Source: Halocafeteria seosinensis (taxonomy: Eukaryota > Sar > Bigyra > Bicosoecida). From it: a stretch of 51,764 bases of DNA. Positions within the stretch are counted from its first letter, which is position 1. Each line of letters opens with the position of its first letter. This document shows, piece by piece, positions 1 to 9,665 of this stretch. Under the pieces are notes generated by a model. That model ran no database searches. It worked only from the letters and a program-made list of their open reading frames with translations, and had not been told where the DNA came from. The stretch is taken from positions 1 to 51,764 of the forward strand of contig LVLI01000031.1 in the NCBI GenBank assembly GCA_001687465.1, written 5' to 3'. Both the position numbers and the translations under genes were made by a program.

Positions 1-540
1 AGTCTCGACAACCGCTTCAATAACGCAACTGCACGAACTCCAAAGCCTCCAGTGGCCTCCACAGCGAAAGGAATGATCTCGCGATCATACTCCTTCAGAT
101 GGGCATACTTCCTCAGTTTGGCATTCTCTGCTTGCTTGGCTGCCCACAACTTGGAACACGCTGATCTCACTAATCGATCGTCAGACAAGGGGCTTGGGAC
201 CGTCACACCGATCAACCAATCACTGGTGTCCCCGTGAGCCACAATATCCATGACGCCACCTTCAACAGGATGCTCCACATCAATGGGAATCTTGAGCTCC
301 CGAAGAGCACACTGCAAGATCTTCTCTCTTGTGTATTTATTTTCTTTTAGGACCACTGCAAGATTCTACAAATCGCGTGATGCCGCTTGGTTCTCAGAGC
401 CGCCGATCCCTCCGCCGCACAACTCAGGGCATGATGAACTAATTCATCCACACGACTATGTCCACAGCAATTCCCTACCTGACCCTTAAGCACAGCAGCC
501 AAGCAAGAGCCTTAGAGCTTTCGCGTACTCGGTTGGGGTA
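1..540 (-). pseudogene. LINE ORF2 C-terminal fragment (zinc finger plus restriction-like endonuclease), decayed
   Basis: Read on the minus strand, 1-320 encodes the end of a non-LTR retrotransposon polyprotein. The pieces are a GGVMDIV segment, then GVTVPSPLSDDRL, then a basic AKLRKYAHLKEYDREIIPF segment, and a G-rich tail that runs off the left edge. This order (catalytic Asp region, D/G-TV-P strand, K-Y helix, IIPF strand) is what I know from restriction-like-endonuclease LINE C-termini. Upstream at 360-440 is the preceding Cys/His motif (CC...HHALSC...RHH). The two parts are separated by a small insertion at about 320-353, and there are stop or frame breaks near 490. It is therefore a dead copy. 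A similar fragment sits at 43815. Confidence 0.6.
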
Positions 541-581
541 ACACATGGTGTTTGTGTATTTATTTTCTTTTTAGGACCACT
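330..581. repeat. Short AT-rich direct repeat (two copies), one inside an 11-bp duplication
   Basis: TGTGTATTTATTTTC continuing to AGGACCACT occurs at 330-357 and again at 553-581, the second copy with one extra T. The first copy lies between two copies of CACTGCAAGAT (309-319 and 354-364). That is the footprint of a small insertion with a target-site duplication inside the LINE fragment. What the inserted piece is derived from is not clear. Confidence 0.6.
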
Positions 582-582
582 A

Positions 583-1444
583 TTATCGACCTACTCCACC
601 ACTAGCTACCGGTAACACAAGTTGCAACCACCGATGAGCCAAGTTGCTGTTAGCATGCATCAAGCCACAACTCAACCTTTCCCGAAGATCGCAAACATAT
701 CCCACCGGATCAAAAACCCGGAGACAAGCCGGACGGTTTCGCAAGTCCGAGAGAAAGTCCAATCCTTTCTGTCCTATACCCCCAAAAGTCTGAAAACCAC
801 CGGCAACACCTCTTGTGAGCCTCCTGGCAACTCCATCGTACTTACGACATTTCATCCTTTCGCTTACTGCCGTCGCCGCAGTCGAAGATAAGTTTTGTTG
901 AGCTCCAACCGCTGACGGACTCATCCAACACAAACAGGCTCTTGCTTGGCCTGCCCCAAAACACAAGAGGACCCTGTGGCTGCACAACTTCTACATCTCC
1001 TCTCATGCTACTGCCCTGCTTAACCAGAGGCTCCTTTTCCACCACAAGACCCCAAGACGAGAGAGCCCCTATGATGACATCCCTGAGCTGATTATGCCGA
1101 TCCGTTCTTCCGTTGACCATATCCCCGTAAGAACATACGAAGGCATGTTGAGTAAGATCCGCGACGAATTCATCACACAATGGGCATATCTTCGGAACTT
1201 CCACCCTAGCTAACGGGAGTCCCAAACGCAGCCTCGCCCCAATCCTCCATTGAAGATCAGAAAACTGCTTTTGCGAAGAGGTTGGCAACGCCCGCAGCCA
1301 ATCTTGAGCTCCCGTTTCCTGAGCCGCCTTCCATCTGGCCTTTCCATCGCCATCCCCTTTGGGAAAGCTCCAATTGAGCTCGCCCTTCATTATTTGGTCA
1401 GTGAGCCAGCTCTGCTGCTTCCGATTAGGTGCACACTCCTCCAA
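583..1444 (-). pseudogene. Second LINE C-terminal fragment (CCHC-type finger and endonuclease), frameshifted
   Basis: The minus frame from 1444 to 842 has the block CPLCDEFVADLTQHAFVC (Cys-x2-Cys-x9-His-x3-Cys), then a RHNQLRDVI helix and a GDVEVV strand. These are typical of the region after reverse transcriptase in RLE-type LINEs. Family-like sequence then continues in a different frame within 583-990 (SAVGAQQN..., then ERMKCRKY). At least one frameshift therefore lies near 900-960, just before the endonuclease core. No reverse transcriptase domain remains in the window. It has the same orientation as the fragment at 1-540 but differs in sequence, so it is a separate insertion or a diverged copy. 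Confidence 0.6.
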
Positions 1445-1593
1445 GTAGACTCCTGAGGATCCCCTCCTTGCGCCTGAAGATTGAAGATAAGGGAAGTACG
1501 AGTATCAGAGTCCTGTTCCACCCCTGACTCCCATGCTGAGGCAACATACGCTGCGGTTGAGAGAGAGGAGGCTTTAAACCCGTCCTTCAGAAA

Positions 1594-1740
1594 ATGATCG
1601 AAACACTTGCGCGTCTGCGGGAGCAGCCACAGGTGAAGTCTATCTCGCTGCATCATGTTCCTCGCGAAGAAAACACGGAGGCTGACCGTCTAGCTAATGA
1701 AGCAATTGATCGGAAAGACATACCTGGTGCTACTCGAACC
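1594..1740 (+). pseudogene. RNase H C-terminal remnant of a retroelement
   Basis: A short plus-strand stretch reads L..LREQPQVKSISLHHV followed by PREENTEADRLANEAID. This is the last strand and helix of a retroelement RNase H, where the final Asp sits in the N-x-x-A-D-x-L-A motif. Nothing before it in frame gives the rest of the domain. It lies head to head with the minus-strand LINE fragment, so it comes from a different insertion or an inversion. Confidence 0.5.
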
Positions 1741-2038
1741 ACATTGAAAACGAATTATTTAAAAGCGGTTTTGTCGCATTCACGATCGAGTCCTTCGTTA
1801 TCATTTCCGGGTTCTTTACTCCCTTTACTGAAAACTCAGCAAAGCGAGGAATGCCGTCAGTAAATCTTCAAAGACGGTTTACAGCCCCCTCAATATCTTT
1901 CCCCTTTGCGGGCTTTACTTTATCCATCAAATACGCACGGACGTCCTCTTCAGTAAACGTTCTCAGCCACAAGGGAATCGATTGGGCAGAGGAGACAATC
2001 CCAGTCTTGAATTCACTTATTCGGTTAAGTCTTCAGTT
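1741..2038. other. No gene recognised
   Basis: The RNase H frame continues open to about 1863 but has no family resemblance. I see no other signal before the hypothetical minus-strand ORF. Confidence 0.4.
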
Positions 2039-2650
2039 TCACTGCTTATTTATACTGAACTTTGTTGCTCGGGAGCAAGTGATGCCAGAACCTTCCAACT
2101 TGCCGACGTTCAGTTCAATGCCACCTGCGGTACTGTACCCACTCATCTCATTGACATGGATTAGGATCATCGGAGCACCTTTGAATGTTAAGTTATTGAT
2201 AACCCCACCAGCTCCCAGAACCTCGAAAGTAGCTCGTCGGGAGTACATCGGGGGGACATGTGAATTGTCGGTGTTTCCACCAGAAACGGAATCCACGGTC
2301 CGCCTCTTCCGACAACACTCGACTACATGGTATAAGGACACTCCTCTGCAGCATCCTCCTTCTTTGCAACCTTCACTGACTGTAGCAGAGCGGGCGTTAT
2401 AATCGTCTTCGTCAACTGTTTTACTGCAAAAAGGAATTGCCAGTGAGTGCACAACGCAACAATGGATATACACCACGTGAATGGTAATACATACCGTCGC
2501 AAATCCACAGAGGGAATAAAAGTTCTCTTCGTGCCTCGCGTACGTACGAGTGTGGTAGGTGTTGGCAATTAATGGCCTGACTATTGAAAATGGACCACGA
2601 CTACATCCATGGGCCGCGATGACAGACAAAGCTACTGTACCAACCATCAC
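2039..2650 (-). CDS. Hypothetical Cys-rich protein, possibly secreted
   Basis: An uninterrupted minus-strand frame of 203 codons starts MMVGTVALSVIAAHG, which could be a weak signal peptide. A Cys-rich middle follows (CKEGGCC, VECCRKRR). The C-terminal third has regular hydrophobic alternation (FEVLGAGGVINNLTFKGAP, ELNVGKLEGSGI) that resembles beta-helix strands. A good donor (gtatgtatta) and acceptor (ttttttgcag-like) lie near 2490 and 2415, but splicing them does not keep the downstream frame, so I show the unspliced frame. I do not recognise a family. It could be a fragment of a larger gene or a chance ORF. Confidence 0.3.
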   Translation of the reverse strand: MMVGTVALSVIAAHGCSRGPFSIVRPLIANTYHTRTYARHEENFYSLCGFATVCITIHVVYIHCCVVHSLAIPFCSKTVDEDDYNARSATVSEGCKEGGCCRGVSLYHVVECCRKRRTVDSVSGGNTDNSHVPPMYSRRATFEVLGAGGVINNLTFKGAPMILIHVNEMSGYSTAGGIELNVGKLEGSGITCSRATKFSINKQ

Positions 2651-3048
2651 TATTGGTGAACAGCCTCGTAGGGTGTCCGTATCTCTAGTTTCGTCTGACT
2701 GACAGTGCTGTTTCCACGGCAGATACAGCTGCGATACAGATCATATCATGAGATATCATGGCACTATGTTGTAACAAAATACAATGGCCGATTTTAAGCT
2801 TTGGGTGCTTTAGTGAAAGTATATTTAAGTTTTAAAGGAAATAATCTAATTACTTTGCATAGTAATGGCCTTGTACAATTGTATATGCGCCCCGCGCACG
2901 TGTGGAACTTGAACTTCTGCCAGCTCCACATGGCCCAGGACCTACCGAAACACTAGTTACAGTGGTACACCAAGTTGCACATTGTACCGGATTGTCGTTT
3001 CTGTGTCAGTAGTGTAAGATGAATGTATGTACATTTGCGTAGGTAGCC
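2651..3048. other. Intergenic, probably promoter of the NELF-A-like gene
   Basis: No ORF or RNA recognised. The stretch is moderately AT-rich (2760-2880) and ends just before the start codon at 3049. Confidence 0.4.
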
Positions 3049-4440
3049 ATGGACAGCTCTTCGAGTAGCGGTGGTGGCGGCAGCATTAGTGTGAGCTTTC
3101 TCAAGGAACGCTTAGGGAAGCCATGGAGCTCAGACAAGCTTTCGCATGTGGTCGATGCCGCTTTCGTTAGTAAATTGAGGAATACCTTCAAGACAATCGG
3201 GCATCAAGACTTGTCCATCCTCAAGGTAATCCTGCAACACTCGTGTGTATTCATGCGCGCAGCATACTCATTGCACGTGTACAGGTTCGGGCCTTGTTGT
3301 CTATTTTGTCTGTTGCGAGACCTTTTAGTGAAGAACTCATCGATGAGACAGTGAAACTGTTAGACTATGTCGTGAATGAGGAAGGCACAAACGATCAAGT
3401 AAGCACGTGAGAGGCACAGCCGCATACGGACTGTCTTGACGATTTTCTTGATTTCTGAACAGATGCTACCGGTCGTAGCTGGTGTCGTTGCAAAGCTGCT
3501 TCCAGATATACCAGCAGAGGCGTCAAATAGAATTCAGAGGAAGTTGGATGCTTATTTGGATGAAGCCGCCACGGAAATAAAGCATGTTTGTAAGGATCAT
3601 TGATCAACGTGGGATGCTGTCGGGTACCTTCGACCTAGGCTGAGTACTTGCTGCAGTTTCCACGGCACTGAAATATCATAGTATCTATGGAGATAATCCT
3701 GAGGGTTTGAACCCGCTCGTAGAACCATTACCGAAAGAGCTACGCGAAACCACGAAGGAGATACTGAGAGAGTTGGCAAAGGGTAATCTTCCAGGAACCC
3801 AGCAGACAACAGACATTTATCAGCCAACGCATATTGACCTTGATGCTTCCGCAGTCGACAACTGGCTCCTCGGTAGGGACACGTCTAAAGGGGATGTACC
3901 TTATTACGGTGTTCAGGTAGAGCAAGAACGGCAAAGGCAGCAGACACTCATTTCGGAGTTGGACAATGTGGAGAAACAAATGAATGACTGGATATGGACA
4001 GTATCGAAAGGGCTATATGTTTGCGATACGCGCTATCTTTCGCATCAAGATAAGGAGATAGTGAAGAGTTTCTTCGAAGGAAAGAACAAACCAGAAGACA
4101 ATCCCATGGGTGGCAAAGATGCTCCCCAACAAGAAATACATTTTGTAGTAGAAAAGGCACAGCAAGCCGATCCGAAAACAGGTCTTCCGAAGAATTATGC
4201 GTCTATCCTCATTTTGAACTATGAAGCAGAAGCTGCAACGAAGTGGAAGAAAGTAAGACGTTGATGTGAGACATGTTGCTTGTCGAACGAATGCTGCATT
4301 TGTTCTTTGGCTTTGAGCAGATGATGCGCAGGGACAAACAAGGTGATATACCCTACGGACTCATTCGTCCCGAAACGGTGTCATCTTCAACTTCGAGTTC
4401 TGCAACTACCTCTACAACCCCCTCAAGTTCATCTGGCTAA
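3049..4440 (+). CDS. NELF-A-like protein (negative elongation factor A), five exons
   Basis: Exons 3049-3225, 3285-3398, 3463-3589, 3657-4252 and 4321-4440 join in phase to give 377 residues. The N-terminal part (LLSILSVARPFSEELIDET, then a helix ending VVAKLLPDIPA) resembles the N-terminal helical domain of metazoan NELF-A, which binds NELF-C. The C-terminal part (LSHQDKEIVKSFFEGKNKPEDNP, here cut: LSHQDKEIVKSF and NKPEDNP; later ILILNYEAEAATKWKK) resembles the conserved C-terminal block of NELF-A, where a phosphate-rich start, a GS..NP turn and a W-K-K end are seen. The long disordered middle of the animal protein is absent and the tail is a short Ser/Thr run. NELF pauses RNA polymerase II near promoters. 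The match is from memory of the family, so the name is tentative. Confidence 0.5.
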
Positions 4441-5048
4441 GGGGATCGGCACGTTGGATGTTGGACTGAGTAAGCCGGAGTTGGGTCTTACGGTATATAC
4501 AGTGCATCCGAACGGGAGTCGTCCATTGGAGCTTCCTGAAAAAAGAAGCTCTAGACTTGCATAATTGCATTGGATAAATTATTCATGATAGGGTAGGGGC
4601 AGCTGTACCATGGAGCTATACAGGCTCGTAGCTTACGAGTCGTAGGACTCTACAATTGCAGATAGGAAGGAAATGTTGGTAGAGGATCGAGTTCCTCGAT
4701 ATCTTAGGATATACATTGGAGACAACTACAAATCTTACATTTCATTGAGGTTTAGCATACTTCTTACCAATTGCCTTCATGGATTCTCATTGAATCTTCA
4801 ACGACCTTGCAGCTTCACACAACACTTCGCTAGTTTGAATACACACTTTCTCTAGTACCCGAATAGTTCGTGCCTAAAAAAATGGACTGATACACGCTAG
4901 TAGAACTACTATCTAGAGTACAGTCCATCCGGAGACGAAAAGGACGTGCCATACACCCAGTTGATTTACCCATTGAGGTTCAAATTGGGCGAATTTTTTA
5001 TTTTATTATTATTATTTTTTTTGCTTTAAGTTGGCAGAAGACAGCAAT
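4441..5048. other. Intergenic; T-rich tract before the next gene
   Basis: No gene recognised. A T/A tract at 4990-5025 ends in ctttaag directly before an open frame. This looks like a polypyrimidine tract and 3' splice site, so a non-coding or short 5' exon of the following gene may lie here. Confidence 0.35.
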
Positions 5049-8000
5049 ATGGGGAGCTTGGGAATGATGGAGGGCAGATATGGTAGTGGCAGTCTGCCGC
5101 AGACACCCCTGTGCTGCAGGTCCAATGCGTACATAGCCCTTCAGCAGGCGTCTCACCAACGAGCTCTGCGAGATGCTTTCTTTGCTATCGCTGTGGATGA
5201 CGAAGAAGCTCTCCGAAAGCATATATTGGAAGATAAAATGAGTGTGAATGAGATGACCGATGAAGGAAGTACTTTATTGCATCACGCTGCCAATTATGGA
5301 TCGATCAAGTGCGCACGATTGCTGCTGGAACGGGGAGCAAATACCAAAACATTGTCCACAGAAAATCGCTGGACGTCGCTTCATCAGGCCTGTTATTCAG
5401 GCCACGTTGGAATGATTCTACTTTTGTGTGAGTATACGCAAGATCCATTGCACACGGAGTTGGTAGGGGATGTATGCGTCCCTCCCGCTCCTCAGCCACG
5501 TCATGTAACCGCGACTCCTTGTGCTAACAGTGCTGTTCCCGATTACGATGGATTCTATCCTCTCGATACTCTCATTTTTCAACGAAAAGAGAATTTTGAC
5601 AAGGTGAAACACGCACGACGGAGAATCCTTGAGTATTTGAGGAGAGGCACCACCACCATCAAACACCAGCACGACGAAGTACAGGGGGTTCAGGACGATG
5701 ATAAATATACGTCGTTTTCCGTTTTGGCTGATGATTCTAATCTGCGCTCCGCGTTCGGGGATGACAGTGATAGTGATGACAGCAACTCAACTGGCGAACA
5801 TAGGAATGGGCCCTCTCAGAACGGGACGTCGCGGCGGACAAAAACAGCTCCTTGTCACCCTGAGTACTCATGTTGGAGCACAGAAGTCATTTCATGGGGG
5901 AAAAACAACCTGCAGCTAGGCTACACCCCGACTGGCCAAACGAATTTTCAAGAAATTCCGCATCCACTAAGGGACCTTAGCGAGAGCATCAAGGTGGTGA
6001 TGGTCAGCGCTGGTCCATGCCACAGCTTACTTCTGACCTCCGAAGGGACTGTGTACTCATGGGGTGTTGGACGCAGAGGGAGGCTAGGACTGAGTGATGA
6101 GGAAACCAGAATGCACCCTACGCCTATTAATGCCTTTGGTTACCTATCTAGATATAAGGCGTACAAGGTGTCGTGTGGTGATGCTCATAGCTTGGCTGCT
6201 ACTAACGACGGAACACTTTGGGCTTGGGGTTGTCATAAATATGGCCAACTAGGAATTGGGGTAGTGTCCCAAGGGAAGATTGGCTACGCTACCATTCCGA
6301 CAAGGGTAGAAGGGCCGTTTGGGAAGAATGGGAAAACGCGCAAGTTTGTGCGCTCTATAAGCGCCGGCTCAACTCACTCAGCGGCTGTCACCTCAGACGG
6401 TAACGTGTGGACATGGGGTTCCAATAAGCATGGACAACTGGGACAGTCAAGTGGCAGTTTTGTTGACGACGTCACAGGCGGAAAGAAGCGAACTACGGGT
6501 CATATATACTGGAGTCCAGTGCAGGTATCTGCGCTGACGTCTGAATGTAATTCTCAGCATAGGGAGCGTAAGATGGCTAAAGCCGTAGCTGGTGATCAAT
6601 CCACTGTATTTCTTTCGACTCAAGGACTTGTATGGCAATGCGGTTACGGAAATTCGTCACCAGTACTTCTCAAATTTTCGGAAACGGGTTGCGTAGAAGA
6701 TACTCTCGGGGAATGTTTTACTGATGCCACCGCGATGCCACTTAACCGCAGCCAAGCTAAAGACGCCGTATTCAATCGCGTTATGGAGAAGCATGCACGG
6801 GCACCTACCTGTGGGACAACCGCTGAGAGTCCTTCGAACAGAAGCAGAAGCAGAACCCACTCAGATACCAGTGAGCCGACCAATGGGAGTCCTGACGGCA
6901 ATTCTTTGGATAAAAGCCGGATAGAAAGTGTTTCCTCCCAATCGAACACTCACAACGATGCCAATGATGGGAGTGAAATGGATTTTTATGGTAGCTCGTC
7001 TACACGCGCTCCCAACGTCGGTACCCCGACGGCTATAGCTCCAAGAGATTTCCCTCATCCCTCTGTCTCTTTCACATACCCACGTAGCGATCGTGGACTG
7101 CGACAGTTGCAATATGAACCACGCAAGCAAAACAGCACGGCCTTCATCCAGGATGTAACCGTAGGCAAGTACCAGGGAATGGCCCTTGACCGGCTGGGAC
7201 GAGTATGGACTTGGGGAACTGGAACTGACATTTTGGGTCATCCATATCGTGTTTCAAGCTTTGAACCCAGACAGCTTACGTTCTTTGCTCGCTGCGACAT
7301 TCGCATAGTCTCCATAGCTGCAGGGGCAGAGCACTGTATAGCAGTTTCAGACCGAGGAGATGTGTATACTTGGGGCAAGTCTTGTCTGGGTACTTCTAGC
7401 AAATATGAGAAGTTACCCTGCCGTGTTCCCTCCATTGCAAATGTTATATCTGTTAGTAGCGCAGGTGAGAGTGTGCTTGCCATCTGTGGATATAGCAATC
7501 CCCCACCGATCCTTTCCGGGGGCTTCAATTCGTTGAAGGCGATTTGTGAAAAGGCTTTGATAAATGGAGTTAATGTCCATAACGCATGTGGCAAACTTGT
7601 GACCGCTCATAATCTTAGCGCTCATGATATGGCTCAATACGCATTAAGGTGGATATCCTTAAACCTACATGCTGTGCTACTAAGTGCCTCTCGCAAGGAT
7701 CTCTTGGCTCTCTCGGCGATAGCGGAGCATTTGCAAAGAGGAAACTACAAATACCGGCTTGTTGGGGGAACCTACCGTCTCCTTGAGCGAAGGCGGAACC
7801 ATTTTTTGTTGAAGCAGGATGAGAAGAGAGAAGCGTCTCTCAGAAAGTTTCTTCCCATTGATATAGTTGTTGAAGATTTTGACTCATTGCAAGGAACGGC
7901 TCTTTCTCGATTCCTCGACGAAATGCTAGAGGCTGGGGCGCACCGTTTAAGTCTTTCCGATTCTTCTTTCTCTGACGCCCTCGGTGAAGAGCACAAAGAC

Positions 8001-9665
8001 GCCATTTCGGCAGTTCAGTCTCTTATCAGAAGCCAGGATGTGCAAGAGAGCGCCAACACACTGGTCAATTATGTGGTCTCTCATATTTCAGTTCCGTTGC
8101 GAAGTTTTGATCCCTTGAGGAATATCTTCAAGTCTGACTATTGTAGCTTTCTCAGTGCTGTGGCAGGGTCTCTAGGGAGTCATGAGGTAGAAGGAAGGAC
8201 TCTTGTGCGTTCATTTAAAAAACGGCCTACCTATGTCTATCAAAAAGCCCGGAAAGCAATGAAAGTGCCGAAGGTTCTGAGGAAGAAGCTGGCCCAGACC
8301 TTATTATCGATAGAGGACTGCTTAGTATCCCTTGGGCGCTCTAGCGGGTCTACAAGCGTAAGCATGGAGTACGTGGTCAATTTGCGGAGGAAATTAGACG
8401 AACTTATAGCCAGTGCCGTTCAAGTTAGGCCTGCTATGTGTTTATGTCTGTTGATCGCCGCGTGGTCAGCGCACTACAATACAGATCTGGGAATTACCCA
8501 TGATGACGTACGGTACATACGATATATCGGTCAATGCGTTTGGGACTTTTACCAGGTAACACCGCTTGAAATACAACGAACGGTCGGAGAGGACGAACTC
8601 AAGTCACTAGTGCAGGAGTTCAAAGACTCGACCGTTGAGGGATTTGTGCAAGCTCTTGAACAGCGGCTGCCCTACTATCGGCTTGTCTCCAGCAATGCTT
8701 CATCTCGGATATCCAACCAGTCTCCCCGGAAGGCTGAACAACCGGTGAGTCTCAATACACCAGAGCAATCCTCTTCAGAAGACTTCCTGCCAGCGCGCTG
8801 GGAAGCGATGGAAAACACTCCGATAACTAGCCGCTACATTCTTCCTGCACCGAAGAAAACAGAGGCATCGAAACCTGTCAAATTCAAACTTCGGGACTTC
8901 CTAAGCCCTCCTCAAGACTCTACGAAAAGCCAGCAGAGTTGGTCATCTCCAGCTCCCTGGAGTCGTAGCACAAACAGTGACGAGGAGCCATCATCTCCCT
9001 CCATCAGAGCCCTTCGGGCTTCTGCTAAAGAAAATAACTCTCACTTGGATTCACAAACGTCGGTAAAGGCATTCTCGCTGGCTGAGTTCGAAAGAGAGGA
9101 TCCGGTGCAACAGCGCAAACAAAACTATTTGGCAGCGGCCTCCGCTTCCAGTAGCAAGCCCTCGCTGAAGTCCATCCAAGAGAGCTTACGGGAGAAGCGA
9201 AAGAAGTTGTCTACTAATGGGAGCACTATGAAGTCCAGTCAAACATCCAATGGCCACAACAGTAATTCATGGGGTTTTGTTGAGCGCGAAAAGGCCACGT
9301 CGTTATCCGCTATCAAGCAACAGGAAGCGGACCGCCGAGCGCAGGAGGAGGCAGAGAGGTTACAAGCGGAAGAGGATGCTTTAGTTCAGGCAGCCATTCG
9401 GGCTTCAAAGGAAGAATGTGGCCCTGGACATGCGGAAGTGAGAGATAGCGGTACCCGTCATGAACGTGCTAACAATGGCCGCGCGGGTAATTTCCGCCAC
9501 GGTAATAGCGCGTCTTCAAATAAACGGGGCGCTAAGGCTGGACAGCGGCAACAGAGTGCCCGAGGAGGAGGATCACGAGGAAAACCTCGTGGTAGAGGAC
9601 TTGGACGAGGTCGGGGTGGAAATCCCGCTCGTTCTGCCGGACAGAAGCCGAGTGCCGTCGTATGA
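5049..9665 (+). CDS. IBtk-like protein: ankyrin repeats, RCC1 propeller, BACK-like helices, RGG tail
   Basis: A single open frame of 1538 codons from the first ATG (5049); the frame is open a little upstream to 5031. Residues about 50-150 carry ankyrin repeats (GSTLLHHAANYGSIKCARLL, WTSLHQACYSGH). Residues about 270-830 carry RCC1 repeats (VYSWGVGRRGRLGL, LWAWGCHKYGQLG, VWTWGSNKHGQLG, VWTWGTG, VYTWGKS), with a disordered insert at 560-680. About 840-940 is a helical LKAICEKAL...HDMAQYALRWISLNL segment like the region after a BTB domain, though I do not see a clear BTB core. The end is a coiled coil with an AEEDALVQAAIRAS motif, then Arg/Gly repeats. Ankyrin plus RCC1 plus BTB/BACK is the layout of inhibitor of Bruton tyrosine kinase, a CUL3 adaptor. 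The RGG tail suggests RNA binding. It has no intron, unlike most neighbours. Confidence 0.7.
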   Translation: MGSLGMMEGRYGSGSLPQTPLCCRSNAYIALQQASHQRALRDAFFAIAVDDEEALRKHILEDKMSVNEMTDEGSTLLHHAANYGSIKCARLLLERGANTKTLSTENRWTSLHQACYSGHVGMILLLCEYTQDPLHTELVGDVCVPPAPQPRHVTATPCANSAVPDYDGFYPLDTLIFQRKENFDKVKHARRRILEYLRRGTTTIKHQHDEVQGVQDDDKYTSFSVLADDSNLRSAFGDDSDSDDSNSTGEHRNGPSQNGTSRRTKTAPCHPEYSCWSTEVISWGKNNLQLGYTPTGQTNFQEIPHPLRDLSESIKVVMVSAGPCHSLLLTSEGTVYSWGVGRRGRLGLSDEETRMHPTPINAFGYLSRYKAYKVSCGDAHSLAATNDGTLWAWGCHKYGQLGIGVVSQGKIGYATIPTRVEGPFGKNGKTRKFVRSISAGSTHSAAVTSDGNVWTWGSNKHGQLGQSSGSFVDDVTGGKKRTTGHIYWSPVQVSALTSECNSQHRERKMAKAVAGDQSTVFLSTQGLVWQCGYGNSSPVLLKFSETGCVEDTLGECFTDATAMPLNRSQAKDAVFNRVMEKHARAPTCGTTAESPSNRSRSRTHSDTSEPTNGSPDGNSLDKSRIESVSSQSNTHNDANDGSEMDFYGSSSTRAPNVGTPTAIAPRDFPHPSVSFTYPRSDRGLRQLQYEPRKQNSTAFIQDVTVGKYQGMALDRLGRVWTWGTGTDILGHPYRVSSFEPRQLTFFARCDIRIVSIAAGAEHCIAVSDRGDVYTWGKSCLGTSSKYEKLPCRVPSIANVISVSSAGESVLAICGYSNPPPILSGGFNSLKAICEKALINGVNVHNACGKLVTAHNLSAHDMAQYALRWISLNLHAVLLSASRKDLLALSAIAEHLQRGNYKYRLVGGTYRLLERRRNHFLLKQDEKREASLRKFLPIDIVVEDFDSLQGTALSRFLDEMLEAGAHRLSLSDSSFSDALGEEHKDAISAVQSLIRSQDVQESANTLVNYVVSHISVPLRSFDPLRNIFKSDYCSFLSAVAGSLGSHEVEGRTLVRSFKKRPTYVYQKARKAMKVPKVLRKKLAQTLLSIEDCLVSLGRSSGSTSVSMEYVVNLRRKLDELIASAVQVRPAMCLCLLIAAWSAHYNTDLGITHDDVRYIRYIGQCVWDFYQVTPLEIQRTVGEDELKSLVQEFKDSTVEGFVQALEQRLPYYRLVSSNASSRISNQSPRKAEQPVSLNTPEQSSSEDFLPARWEAMENTPITSRYILPAPKKTEASKPVKFKLRDFLSPPQDSTKSQQSWSSPAPWSRSTNSDEEPSSPSIRALRASAKENNSHLDSQTSVKAFSLAEFEREDPVQQRKQNYLAAASASSSKPSLKSIQESLREKRKKLSTNGSTMKSSQTSNGHNSNSWGFVEREKATSLSAIKQQEADRRAQEEAERLQAEEDALVQAAIRASKEECGPGHAEVRDSGTRHERANNGRAGNFRHGNSASSNKRGAKAGQRQQSARGGGSRGKPRGRGLGRGRGGNPARSAGQKPSAVV

